This document shows positions 7,615-15,464 of a stretch of DNA of 19,533 nucleotides, one piece after another; the first letter of the stretch is position 1, and every line of letters starts with the position of its first letter. This DNA comes from Bacteroidales bacterium UBA1797 (GTDB taxonomy: Bacteria > Bacteroidota > Bacteroidia > Bacteroidales > VadinHA17): assembly GCA_002319885.1 (NCBI GenBank), contig DCFT01000091.1, positions 1 through 19,533 on the forward strand, read 5' to 3'. The notes under the pieces were generated by a model. The model was not told where the DNA came from, searched no databases, and saw only the letters and a list, made by a program, of their open reading frames with translations. A program made the translations under genes and the position numbers.

Positions 7615-7986
7615 TCAGTATTTTTCGTATGATTTTTCCTCAATAAGTCCTGATGAGGTTCTGATATTAATATCTCGTTTTATTCCCGATCTTTTATCGT
7701 TTTTAATATATACCGACCTGGCAGTTGAAACAAAATTGCTTCCAAAGTCCTTTCTTCTCTCAAGATCGCGGATATGGTCTTCTATGTCCCATAATTCACA
7801 ATTCACTGCATACAGCGATTTATATAACGAATCGGAAGTGCTGATTATAGTTGATGCTGCTTTAGAAAGCTCATTGTATTCCTTTTGAAGATTTACCAGT
7901 TTCGCCTCATCTTTGATCCTCTCAAGCTTTATCTGGATAATGGTTAGCTTATCAATTATCTCGCCGTTTGATACTTCTATTTTCAT
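7615..7986 (-). CDS. DUF6165 family protein
   Basis: A 123-residue soluble protein beginning M-K-I-E-V-S-N-G-E-I-I-D-K-L-T-I, the typical start of DUF6165. The first two thirds are rich in charged heptad-like helices (I-K-L-E-R-I-K-D-E, L-Q-K-E-Y-N-E-L, and C-E-L-W-D-I-E-D-H-I-R-D-L-E-R-R), suggesting a helical hairpin. The C-terminal 30 residues are basic and polar. The family has no known function, but is repeatedly seen beside LPS glycosyltransferase genes, as here with GT9 one base downstream. A partner or regulator of the transferase is an inference only. A strong promoter match lies 20 bp upstream. Confidence 0.8.
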   Translation of the reverse strand: MKIEVSNGEIIDKLTIIQIKLERIKDEAKLVNLQKEYNELSKAASTIISTSDSLYKSLYAVNCELWDIEDHIRDLERRKDFGSNFVSTARSVYIKNDKRSGIKRDINIRTSSGLIEEKSYEKY

Positions 7987-8005
7987 ATGAGCATTTATTA
8001 TAATT

Positions 8006-8035
8006 CAAAAGTAGCTTTTTTTTAGGAGTGACAAA
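8006..8035 (-). promoter_or_regulatory. Promoter for DUF6165-GT9 operon
   Basis: On the minus strand, TTTG (8035-8032), an 18-nt spacer, and TACTTTTG (8013-8006) fit the Bacteroidota consensus fully. The predicted start near 7999 leaves a leader of about 13 nt before the ATG at 7986. Confidence 0.6.
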
Positions 8036-8056
8036 TTAATAAAGGAAAAACCATTG

Positions 8057-8106
8057 ACTACAAAGAGCACAAAGTCCCGATCTATCGGGAGAGTGACACA
8101 GCACAC
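8057..8106. repeat. CACAAAG-type element with CCCGAT hairpin (copy 3)
   Basis: TACAAAG (8059-8065) and CACAAAG (8068-8074) are followed by a perfect hairpin, TCCCGA (8075-8080) with TCGGGA (8085-8090) around a TCTA loop, then GACACAG (8095-8101). It lies 21 bp after the priA stop codon and upstream of the DUF6165 promoter. The hairpin could help end priA transcription, although no U-run follows directly. It is a degenerate relative of the elements at 3911-4073 and 6470-6566. Confidence 0.55.
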
Positions 8107-8126
8107 TTAATTCACTTTTGTCTTTA

Positions 8127-10391
8127 CTAATATGGATCCACATCCACAGCAATCTTTAGCGCCGAAGCTCCTTTCGAATTTTCGAGCCTGCCAATTGTCT
8201 CCATGATAAGCTGTTTGGCTTTTACCTGAGGTTTTTCTCTCTCAATTTTTATGATTATGTTTTTTATATACCACAATTGTACCTGAGAAATTACAGGCGA
8301 TTCCGGTCCCAATACTCTTTTCCCGAATATTTCTTTCAGATCGCGGCCCAGGATATCTGAGAAATAGTTTAATTGAGCACGGTCCTTATGCTTTATACTT
8401 ATTTTAACCATCCTGCAGAATGGCGGATAGTTGAAAGTCGTTCTCTCATCGGTCTGCATCCTGAACATGCCTTCATAATCGTGCCGCAAAACCATTCGTA
8501 TTATTTTATGTGCAGGGTCGGATGTCTGTATAACTACTTTACCCTGCTTCTGTCTTCTTCCCGCTCTTCCGCTAACCTGTTCCATAAGCTGAAAACTCCT
8601 TTCATGTGCCCTGAAATCGGGATAGTTTAAGAGGTTATCGGCGTTTAATATCCCCACAACAGTAAGATTCTCAAAATCGAGTCCCTTGGATATCATCTGT
8701 GTTCCGATGAGTATGTCAATACGCCGTTCTTCAAAAGCCCTTATTAATTTGCTGAATGAGTTTTTATTCCGCGTGGTATCCTGATCCATTCTTGCAACCC
8801 TGGCTGCCGGAAAAACGATTTTTATCTCATCTTCGATTTTCTCAGTTCCAAATCCCCTTGTTACCATTCCTGTAGAATGGCAATTATCACATTTTGAAGG
8901 CATAGTCGTTGTATATCCGCAGTAGTGACAGACCAGTTTCCCGATACCCTTATGATATGTTAGGTTTACGGCACATTGTATGCAAACAGGTATCCATCCG
9001 CATTCTGAACATTCGATATAGGGAGAAAAACCTCTCCGGTTCTGAAAAAGAATTATCTGTTCATCATTACCCAGTGCCTCATCCATTGCATTTAACAATT
9101 CAGGCGTGAAATGAGAAACCATCAGTTTTTTCCTGTATGCCTCGCGTGTATTTGCAAGAACTATAGAAGGTAGTTTAATAAACCCGAATCTCTCTTTTAA
9201 TTCCGTTAATCCATACTTACCATTAATGGCGTTATTATAACTCTCAATCGAAGGAGAAGCAGAACCTAAAATTGTTTTTGCGTTGTGAATCGCCGCAAGC
9301 ATAATTGCAGAATCACGGGCATGATATCGTGGCGCAGGGTCATGCTGCTTGTAAGAACCGTCATGTTCCTCATCAACAATAATCAACCCCAGATTGGAAA
9401 AAGGAAGAAAAAGAGAGGATCTCACACCAAGAATAAGCCTGTAACTCTTAATAGGATCTTCCTCTGAGACTTTTTTCCATATCTCAACTTTCTCATTATT
9501 ACTGAACCGTGAGTGATATACTCCCGTTACCGGTCCAAAATGTCTTTTAAGCCTGAGGATTATCTGAGTAGTCAGTGCGATTTCGGGCAACATATAAAGG
9601 ACCTGTTTACCTCTCTTTAATTGCTCTTCAATCAAATGTATATATATTTCAGTTTTCCCACTGGAAGTCACTCCATGAAGCAGTACAACATCCTTTTCAC
9701 GAAACTGCGATTTAATCATAAGATAAGCTGCCTGCTGAGCATCACTGAGTGACTTTACCGGTTCTTTATAACTGCCAGCTTCCGTCATTCTTGAAACAGG
9801 TAATGACACCGATTTCAGAATGCCTTTTCGGACAATAGACTCCACATTGGCTGCAGAGGAATTCGATTCGGAGAGAAGAACTGATTTGTTTACAGATAAT
9901 ATTTCAGATCCTTCAGCATAACCGGTAAGTCTGATGTATGAGGAAAGAACATCTTGTTGCCGGGGAGCTTTTTTTAGTTTATCAAGAATTTCATTTAGCT
10001 CACCTTCAGAATATTTCTCTGAAAGCTTTATAAATGTTTCAAGTCGTGGTTTATAATTATTTAGATTCAATTCGCTGGGGATAGCAGCTTTCAACACTTC
10101 TCCTTCGCTGCACAAATAATACTCTGATATCCAGGTCCATAGTTTGAGCTGCGAAGTATTGATCACAGGTGTCCCATGGTTCACACTGATAATAGATTTT
10201 ACGTTTTTAATGTCCGGCGTTTTATCGTGAACACCGAAAACAATTCCTGAATATTGATTTCGTCCTCCAAACTGAACAGTGACCATTACTCCTGGTCTAA
10301 CATCTTCCGCAAGATCTGGCGGGATCCTGTAAGTGAATCTTCCCCTTACGGCAAGGGGCAAAATTATATCAGCGAATAGATTATTTATCAT
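8127..10391 (-). CDS. priA: Primosomal protein N' (replication restart helicase PriA)
   Basis: A 754-residue superfamily 2 DNA helicase that reloads the replisome at stalled forks. The N-terminal 3'-OH-binding domain starts F-A-D-I-I-L-P-L. Walker A is G-V-T-S-S-G-K-T and Walker B is V-D-E-E-H, followed by the PriA loop H-D-P-A-P-R-Y-H-A-R-D. The zinc region has all eight cysteines in four C-x2-C pairs (C-S-E-C, C-I-Q-C, C-H-Y-C, C-D-N-C). Helicase motifs V-VI (G-T-Q-M-I-S-K-G, Q-V-S-G-R-A-G-R) are intact. The start at 10391 is chosen because the family alignment begins there and a fair promoter sits just upstream; the frame runs back to 10439 but that adds an odd hydrophobic leader. It lies 188 bp after the sensor kinase gene. 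Confidence 0.96.
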   Translation of the reverse strand: MINNLFADIILPLAVRGRFTYRIPPDLAEDVRPGVMVTVQFGGRNQYSGIVFGVHDKTPDIKNVKSIISVNHGTPVINTSQLKLWTWISEYYLCSEGEVLKAAIPSELNLNNYKPRLETFIKLSEKYSEGELNEILDKLKKAPRQQDVLSSYIRLTGYAEGSEILSVNKSVLLSESNSSAANVESIVRKGILKSVSLPVSRMTEAGSYKEPVKSLSDAQQAAYLMIKSQFREKDVVLLHGVTSSGKTEIYIHLIEEQLKRGKQVLYMLPEIALTTQIILRLKRHFGPVTGVYHSRFSNNEKVEIWKKVSEEDPIKSYRLILGVRSSLFLPFSNLGLIIVDEEHDGSYKQHDPAPRYHARDSAIMLAAIHNAKTILGSASPSIESYNNAINGKYGLTELKERFGFIKLPSIVLANTREAYRKKLMVSHFTPELLNAMDEALGNDEQIILFQNRRGFSPYIECSECGWIPVCIQCAVNLTYHKGIGKLVCHYCGYTTTMPSKCDNCHSTGMVTRGFGTEKIEDEIKIVFPAARVARMDQDTTRNKNSFSKLIRAFEERRIDILIGTQMISKGLDFENLTVVGILNADNLLNYPDFRAHERSFQLMEQVSGRAGRRQKQGKVVIQTSDPAHKIIRMVLRHDYEGMFRMQTDERTTFNYPPFCRMVKISIKHKDRAQLNYFSDILGRDLKEIFGKRVLGPESPVISQVQLWYIKNIIIKIEREKPQVKAKQLIMETIGRLENSKGASALKIAVDVDPY

Positions 10392-10407
10392 CAGCTTATG
10401 ATGAATG

Positions 10408-10440
10408 CAAAGTAAGATAAAATTTAGATATGTAACCAAA
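10408..10440 (-). promoter_or_regulatory. Candidate priA promoter
   Basis: On the minus strand TTTG (10440-10437), a 21-nt spacer, and TTACTTTG (10415-10408) match the consensus apart from one base. The predicted start near 10401 lies about 10 nt before the chosen ATG at 10391, which supports that start over the longer frame. Confidence 0.4.
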
Positions 10441-10579
10441 TAGAATGTTAAACCGAAAAGGTCTTACAGGTCCGGAGCAAGGGTCACTGAGAGCTCTAAT
10501 TCTGTGTACATGCTATCTTTCCTGACTTCAAGAACAAAGTTTAGTATTCACAGTGGTTAAAAGGGTTGTAAAATCCGGA

Positions 10580-12358
10580 TCAGTTTGATTTAACGAAGCT
10601 TAACATAACTGTCAGCAAATGTTCCTTTCTTATGGGTTTGATAAGACAGGCATCACATCCGGCTTCGAGGATGATATCTTTATCATCTTCAAAAATAAAT
10701 GCTGTCTGGGCAATAATCGGGATATCTTTCCTGATTTTTCTTATCTCTTTGGTTGCCTCTATTCCATTCATTTCAGGCATCTGCATATCAAGCAACACAA
10801 CATCAATATCGGGTGTGTTTTTGATTATCTCTATAGCTTCAAAACCCGATCTCGCGGTAACAATTGCAACTCCTGTATCAGTGAGTATTCGGTTCAGGTA
10901 TATTAGTACGTCCTTATTATCATCAACCAGCAGACATTTTCTTGAACTCCAGTCAATCGGTTTTAAAATCTGCTCATTAGTGCTTGCAGCAATTTTAGGT
11001 TTAGAGCTGCCAGCCGGCCTGTAAGGAATTGAAAAACTAAATTCAGAACCAACTCCTTTTTCTGATTCAACTATGATCTTACCTCCCATCCTTTCAATAA
11101 CCTCTTTTGCCAGGGTAAGTCCTATTCCCAGTCCTTCAAAAGGACGATGATGTCCATCAAATTCCTGACGGAATTCTTCAAATATCCTTCCAAGGTTTTC
11201 TTTATTTATCCCGATTCCTGTATCTCTGATTTTGAATGCAATATTTTGATCTTCCAGTAAATACGAAAACTCCACTGATCCTTCAAGAGTAAATTTTACT
11301 GCATTGTCCATAAGATGATTCAATACCCTTTTTAGCCATATCCTGTCGGTAAAAATCAGATCACCAACATCTTCAAAATAATTTTTAACATTGAGGATAA
11401 TAGGCTTTTCGTTTCGTTTAATAACCTGCCGGGCCTCTTCAATTATCTCGTTGACAATTGTACTGAGCGATGCCTCTTCATAAGTAATTTCAATCTGGGA
11501 ACTTTCGAGACGTGACAGGTCGATAATATCACCAATTATCTGAAGTAACTTTTCGCTATTATGATTTATATGTTCAATATATTCCTCTTTAACTTCATTT
11601 GACAGATTATTAGACAGGAGAAGATTCGAAAAGCCGACTACACTGTTTAAAGGAGTACGAATTTCATGAGAGATATTTGCCAGAAAATTAGATTTGAGTC
11701 TGTTACTTGCTTCGGCCCCTATATTTGCTTTAATAAGTTCCTCATGAACCTGTTTTAACCTGGTGATATCACGGGAAATAGTAAGGGCTCCTAAAACCTC
11801 GCCGTTGTCGTCCCGTACTGTAACTGATCTGGTTGACAAATTTATATAATGACCTGATTTATGTCTGAGTCTTAATTCAGTTTCAAAAAATCCGTTGTTT
11901 ACCAGCGATTGCTCTCTTCTAAGCTGGTAATCCTGATCATCGGGATGAATAAGATCGGGGGGATTTAAAGCAGTATAAGAATCCCTGTCATAGCCAATCA
12001 TTGAATAAAATGCAGCATTTGTGAATCGTAAATTCCAGTCCCTGTCATAAAAGGAAATACCATCATTGGCAGATTGGACAAGCATCTCATAAAACTTATC
12101 TGAGTCAAAATGTTTTTGTGCTATAAGTTCCTTTTGGATTGCCAGTTCGTTGTTTGATCTTTTTAGGTCAGCATTGATATCCAGTATTTGTTTGTTCCTC
12201 TCTAAAAGTTCCTTGTTAACTCTTTTAATCCTGATGGAGAAAAAAATTATTATTAAGCAGACTGTTACCAACAGAGCCAGGAGAGTCAGGATTAAATGAC
12301 TTATTGATTGTGACAAGATCACACCTGTTAACAGGTAACCCAAACTTCTGCTTATCAT
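10580..12358 (-). CDS. Hybrid sensor histidine kinase (PAS-HisKA-HATPase-receiver)
   Basis: A 592-residue membrane histidine kinase. Residues about 20-42 form the only strong membrane segment, with no sizeable outside domain, so sensing is probably through the membrane or the PAS domain. A coiled-coil stretch (about 43-82) leads to a PAS/PAC domain (about 86-203). The HisKA box N-I-S-H-E-I-R-T-P-L-N carries the phosphorylated His231. The ATPase domain has the N box (Asp351, Asn352), D-T-G-I-G-I (379-384) and G-L-G-I-G-L (409-414). The receiver (about 475-590) has the acid pair Asp479/Asp480, phospho-acceptor Asp524 and Lys574. All key residues are present. No output regulator or DNA-binding domain is adjacent, so the target is unknown. 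A consensus promoter with a roughly 175-nt leader lies upstream. Confidence 0.95.
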   Translation of the reverse strand: MISRSLGYLLTGVILSQSISHLILTLLALLVTVCLIIIFFSIRIKRVNKELLERNKQILDINADLKRSNNELAIQKELIAQKHFDSDKFYEMLVQSANDGISFYDRDWNLRFTNAAFYSMIGYDRDSYTALNPPDLIHPDDQDYQLRREQSLVNNGFFETELRLRHKSGHYINLSTRSVTVRDDNGEVLGALTISRDITRLKQVHEELIKANIGAEASNRLKSNFLANISHEIRTPLNSVVGFSNLLLSNNLSNEVKEEYIEHINHNSEKLLQIIGDIIDLSRLESSQIEITYEEASLSTIVNEIIEEARQVIKRNEKPIILNVKNYFEDVGDLIFTDRIWLKRVLNHLMDNAVKFTLEGSVEFSYLLEDQNIAFKIRDTGIGINKENLGRIFEEFRQEFDGHHRPFEGLGIGLTLAKEVIERMGGKIIVESEKGVGSEFSFSIPYRPAGSSKPKIAASTNEQILKPIDWSSRKCLLVDDNKDVLIYLNRILTDTGVAIVTARSGFEAIEIIKNTPDIDVVLLDMQMPEMNGIEATKEIRKIRKDIPIIAQTAFIFEDDKDIILEAGCDACLIKPIRKEHLLTVMLSFVKSN

Positions 12359-12720
12359 AATATACTGTCCGATAAATTTTTAACGCCTGGAATTATTAAA
12401 TTAACAACTCTTAATATTTAAATATAAAAAAACACCCACATGATAACCGGTATTATCATCCTGGATTATTTAATACGGGGCACCATTTTAATTTTGCGTC
12501 TAATTAAATGAATTTTACTCATTTAAAATATGATATAACACAAATATAAATATTCGTTATGTTACTACAACCGGAATGTTTATAAAAAATGCTAAATTGC
12601 GACCGTGAAATTTACATATCGATTTGCTCTGATTATATTGTTTAGATTCTGGGTCTTAAGTAGTTAATAATCAGCTGGTCAGAATCAAATAATAATCAAA
12701 GAATTAAAATTTTAGTGGTG
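12359..12720. other. Divergent intergenic region between kinase and iron-sulfur genes
   Basis: It holds the kinase promoter (12541-12570) on the minus strand. In the kinase leader lies a 7-bp hairpin, ATGATAA (12440-12446) with TTATCAT (12453-12459). On the plus strand TAATTTTG (12489-12496) matches the -7 box, but no TTG stands at the right distance. Closer to the iron-sulfur gene, GATTCTG (12645-12651) pairs with CAGAATC (12680-12686), and GATTAT (12631-12636) can pair with ATAATC (12667-12672), an interlocked arrangement. No gene is visible. Confidence 0.45.
12541..12570 (-). promoter_or_regulatory. Promoter for the sensor kinase gene
   Basis: On the minus strand TTG (12570-12568), a 19-nt spacer, and TATATTTG (12548-12541) fit the Bacteroidota pattern completely. 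Transcription would start near 12534, leaving a long AT-rich leader with one hairpin before the ATG at 12358. Confidence 0.55.
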
Positions 12721-13233
12721 ATGGAAAGTAACAATGGCCAATTTACAGGAGGCAGGAGATATAAAAACAATGATATTACAGTATATTGGAAACCATCCGC
12801 TTGCGTGCATGCTTCCTATTGCTACAGAGAGCTCCTCGAGGTTTTTGATCCAAGCAGGAGGCCATGGGTTGACATGAATGGTGCAACAACCGAAAAAATA
12901 ATTGAGGTTGTTAATTTATGTCCCACTGAAGCACTGGCATGGAAATGGAATGATGAATCAAAAAATGAGTCTGTAGGGAGTGATCAGCTAAATCACATTA
13001 ATTTCAGGAGACCTGAATTAATGAATTCTGTTGATACTGATTCGAATGAGGAACCCGTTTCAGTGAAGATCATGCCTGATGGACCAATTGTTCTTAAAGG
13101 CACTTTTACACTGTTATATAATGGGAATAAAAAAGAAGTTAATAATAGTATGATCTCATTATGCCGGTGTGGAATTAGCGATCATATGCCTTTCTGCGAC
13201 GGGCAGCACAGAAAGGCCGGTTTTATAGGATAA
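12721..13233 (+). CDS. YjdI-type ferredoxin fused to CDGSH iron-sulfur domain
   Basis: A 170-residue cytosolic protein with two iron-sulfur modules. Residues about 15-77 match the divergent 4Fe-4S single-cluster domain (YjdI type): Cys28, Cys34 and Cys67 in N-L-C-P-T-E-A-L. A polar linker (about 78-112) follows. Residues about 113-170 are a CDGSH (mitoNEET-like) domain with C-R-C-G-I-S-D-H-M-P-F-C-D-G-Q-H, whose Cys148, Cys150, Cys159 and His163 are the 2Fe-2S ligands; the usual Ser is Gln. NEET domains carry labile 2Fe-2S clusters used in redox or cluster transfer. ATG at 12721 is preferred; GTG codons at 12715 and 12718 are alternatives. A second CDGSH gene follows after 10 nt, so the two are cotranscribed. 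No substrate or partner can be named. Confidence 0.9.
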   Translation: MESNNGQFTGGRRYKNNDITVYWKPSACVHASYCYRELLEVFDPSRRPWVDMNGATTEKIIEVVNLCPTEALAWKWNDESKNESVGSDQLNHINFRRPELMNSVDTDSNEEPVSVKIMPDGPIVLKGTFTLLYNGNKKEVNNSMISLCRCGISDHMPFCDGQHRKAGFIG

Positions 13234-13243
13234 TATTCAAAGT

Positions 13244-13435
13244 ATGGAAAATAATAGTGAAAATAAGTCCCAGACTATAGTTGAAGTGATTGATTTCGGA
13301 CCCTTAAAAATTACTGGTAAGATTTTGATTAAAGATTTGCAGCGGAATAAAGAAATTTCTTTATCCGAAGTCAGTCTATGCAGATGTGGTAAATCGGGGA
13401 ACAAACCTTTTTGCGATGAATCGCATAAAAAATAA
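13244..13435 (+). CDS. Small CDGSH iron-sulfur protein
   Basis: A 63-residue protein made almost entirely of one CDGSH domain. The motif C-R-C-G-K-S-G-N-K-P-F-C-D-E-S-H gives the 3-Cys/1-His set Cys46, Cys48, Cys57 and His61 for a 2Fe-2S cluster; the usual Gly after Asp is Glu. Upstream, V-I-D-F-G-P-L-K-I-T-G (15-25) is the typical beta strand region P-L-x-v-x-G. There is no membrane segment, so it should be cytosolic, and by analogy to NEET proteins may form a dimer, possibly with the CDGSH half of its neighbour (inference). It begins 10 nt after that gene. The converging DUF5715 gene ends 20 bp away. Confidence 0.9.
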   Translation: MENNSENKSQTIVEVIDFGPLKITGKILIKDLQRNKEISLSEVSLCRCGKSGNKPFCDESHKK

Positions 13436-13455
13436 GGAATTAAAGAGTCGCCTGT

Positions 13456-14148
13456 TTAACGGGTAACAACATGATAACAATTCTGCATTTTCTCGTGGGT
13501 AGCCCAACACTTATTTTCTGATCTTAACTGCCAGATAACCTCACCAAGAGCATCTTTTAAAAATCTTTTATCACAATTTGTTAAAACCCATTTTCGGGCT
13601 ACAAATCTCTTATAGCTTATGTCGAAAGCGTTACCATAAAGGTGAGGGCTGTTTGCAGAGGCATTACCATTGAATTTCCGCAGGCTCTTTACATTATCTG
13701 CTTTCCGGGTCATAGATGTAATATAAAATTTGACTCCGTTTAATCCTTTCTGTGATGCCTTAAGGCTGAATCTCCCGGCAATCTCATCAAGAAGTATTTT
13801 GCTGTCACCAGTAATGCAAGGATAACTGAATGACATTTTTTCGACGATGTACCTGCTGCCGCTTTTAACCTTTACAAGCTTACCTTCTGATATTTTCTTT
13901 TTTAGATCATCTGCATCCTTGCATATTCCGATGCCTCTCAATTTTGCTGCCGCAGAATAATCTACAATTCTGTCATTTAACTTTCTGCTAAAATCCTTTT
14001 GCCTGTAGTCTATACACCTGGTACTGAAATAAGCTGATATAGGATTTTTTCTATCTCTCTTAATGAAAAGAAAGATTGAAATTATAACAAACAATACAAC
14101 TGAAATGATTTTTAATAAAAAAAAAAGATGCGACTTATTGAATTTCAT
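13456..14148 (-). CDS. DUF5715 family protein (M15-peptidase-like)
   Basis: A 230-residue protein with an N-terminal membrane segment (about 9-29) and a domain facing the periplasm. The C-terminal half resembles the DUF5715 family: I-T-S-M-T-R (143-148), then S-P-H-L-Y-G-N-A-F-D-I-S, in which His169 and Asp176 make the H-x6-D pair of M15 (D,D-carboxypeptidase-like) zinc enzymes, and C-Y-H-V-V-T-R near the end with a third potential ligand, His226. The glutamate usually three residues before that last histidine in M15 is absent (Asn223); Glu219 lies seven before it. Peptidoglycan cleavage is plausible but unproven. It follows sucC after 22 nt on the same strand, so it is probably read through from that gene. 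Confidence 0.78.
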   Translation of the reverse strand: MKFNKSHLFFLLKIISVVLFVIISIFLFIKRDRKNPISAYFSTRCIDYRQKDFSRKLNDRIVDYSAAAKLRGIGICKDADDLKKKISEGKLVKVKSGSRYIVEKMSFSYPCITGDSKILLDEIAGRFSLKASQKGLNGVKFYITSMTRKADNVKSLRKFNGNASANSPHLYGNAFDISYKRFVARKWVLTNCDKRFLKDALGEVIWQLRSENKCWATHEKMQNCYHVVTR

Positions 14149-14170
14149 TACAAGAACTTTCCGTGCATAA

Positions 14171-15361
14171 TCAGTTTAAAATCTTAGCTACGAGCTCGGC
14201 TGCTTCCCTGAAGGAGATAGCTGAAAACACTTCCAGTCCCGAATTATCAATAATTTGTTTTGCTTCTTCTGCATTTGTTCCCTGCAGTCGTACTATTACC
14301 GGAACACGAATGACACCAATAGATTTATAGGCTTCAACAACGCCATTGGCGACTCTGTCACATCTCACGATTCCCCCGAAGATATTTATAAGTATTGCTT
14401 TCACTCCGGGATCTTTAAGAATAATACGGAAACCTGCCTCTACTGTCTTAGGACTTGCTCCGCCACCTACATCCAGAAAATTAGCCGGTGACCCACCGGA
14501 AAGCTTGATGATATCCATTGTGGCCATTGCCAGTCCGGCACCATTGACCATACAACCTACATTACCGTCGAGTTTTACAAAATTCAGATTATGCTGTCCC
14601 GCCTCAACATCAATTGGATCCTCTTCATCAAGATCTCTCATTGCAAGAAGATCTGTATGACGAAAGAGTGCGTTATCATCGAGAACCAGCTTGCAATCGA
14701 CAGCTAAAACCCTGTTATCACTGGTTTTCAATACCGGGTTGATTTCAAGCAATTGAGCATCGCAGCCAATAAATGTTTCATAAATACCCGACAGGAACAG
14801 CTGCATGTTTCGAAAGGCATTCCCTGATAATCCCAGTTTAAAAGCGATATTCCGGGTCTGAAATGGACGGAGGCCAGTTGCAGGGTCAATTTCCTCTGTA
14901 AAGATAAGCCCGGGAGATTTTTCGGCAACTTCTTCAATTGACATTCCTCCCTCAGGAGAGTAGACAACAATATATCTTCCGTTATCCCTGTTAAGGAGAA
15001 TACTAATATAAAATTCTTTAGTTTCGTATTCCCCTTTGTAGTAAACGTCCTGAGCAATAAGTACTTTGTTCACTTTTTTTCCTTCGGGTCCTGTTTGTGG
15101 TGTGACCAGTTTCATACCCAGCATCTGGCCGGCAAGCCTGCCAGCGTCTTCGACAGATTTTGCAAGTTTAACTCCACCACCTTTCCCTCTACCCCCGGCA
15201 TGAATCTGAGCCTTCACAACAAAAAATTCAGAACCCAGTTTTTCATGCAATTGTTCTGCAATGGTAATTGCCTGTTCAGGAGTTTCAGCGATAAAGCCTT
15301 CCTGAATATCAACATTGTAAGCTTTCAATAAAGACTTACCCTGAAATTCATGAACATTCAT
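14171..15361 (-). CDS. sucC: Succinate-CoA ligase (ADP-forming) beta subunit
   Basis: A 396-residue subunit of the citric-acid-cycle enzyme that interconverts succinyl-CoA and succinate with formation of a nucleoside triphosphate. It begins M-N-V-H-E-F-Q-G-K as in the family. The ATP-grasp domain shows G-G-R-G-K-G-G-G (56-63) and E-I-N-P (206-209), with metal ligand residues. The CoA-ligase domain shows F-G-G-I (328-331) and V-R-L-Q-G-T-N (357-363). Length is normal. The usual partner sucD is not in the window on either side; the next gene on the strand is the DUF5715 protein. Its upstream gap of 103 bp is shared with the divergent methyltransferase gene; no clean consensus promoter is visible. 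Confidence 0.95.
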   Translation of the reverse strand: MNVHEFQGKSLLKAYNVDIQEGFIAETPEQAITIAEQLHEKLGSEFFVVKAQIHAGGRGKGGGVKLAKSVEDAGRLAGQMLGMKLVTPQTGPEGKKVNKVLIAQDVYYKGEYETKEFYISILLNRDNGRYIVVYSPEGGMSIEEVAEKSPGLIFTEEIDPATGLRPFQTRNIAFKLGLSGNAFRNMQLFLSGIYETFIGCDAQLLEINPVLKTSDNRVLAVDCKLVLDDNALFRHTDLLAMRDLDEEDPIDVEAGQHNLNFVKLDGNVGCMVNGAGLAMATMDIIKLSGGSPANFLDVGGGASPKTVEAGFRIILKDPGVKAILINIFGGIVRCDRVANGVVEAYKSIGVIRVPVIVRLQGTNAEEAKQIIDNSGLEVFSAISFREAAELVAKILN

Positions 15362-15464
15362 CTGACTTAAGTTAAATTTAATAACTGACTCTTATAACCA
15401 GAATTCACTGATCACAAAATAACAACAATTAAGAGATTAAATAGTTATTTTCGCATAAAAAAGT

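Noticed and set aside
7614..7643. GT9 start overlapping the DUF6165 gene
   Set aside because: The GT9 family start motif begins at 7613, one base after the DUF6165 stop; the extension is only an in-frame overlap.
10392..10439. N-terminal extension of the PriA frame
   Set aside because: The family begins at the internal Met (10391), and a fair promoter sits within or at the edge of the extension.
14728..15057. Second minus-strand frame inside sucC
   Set aside because: It is another reading frame of an intact sucC; there is no frameshift, and its translation shows no family motif.
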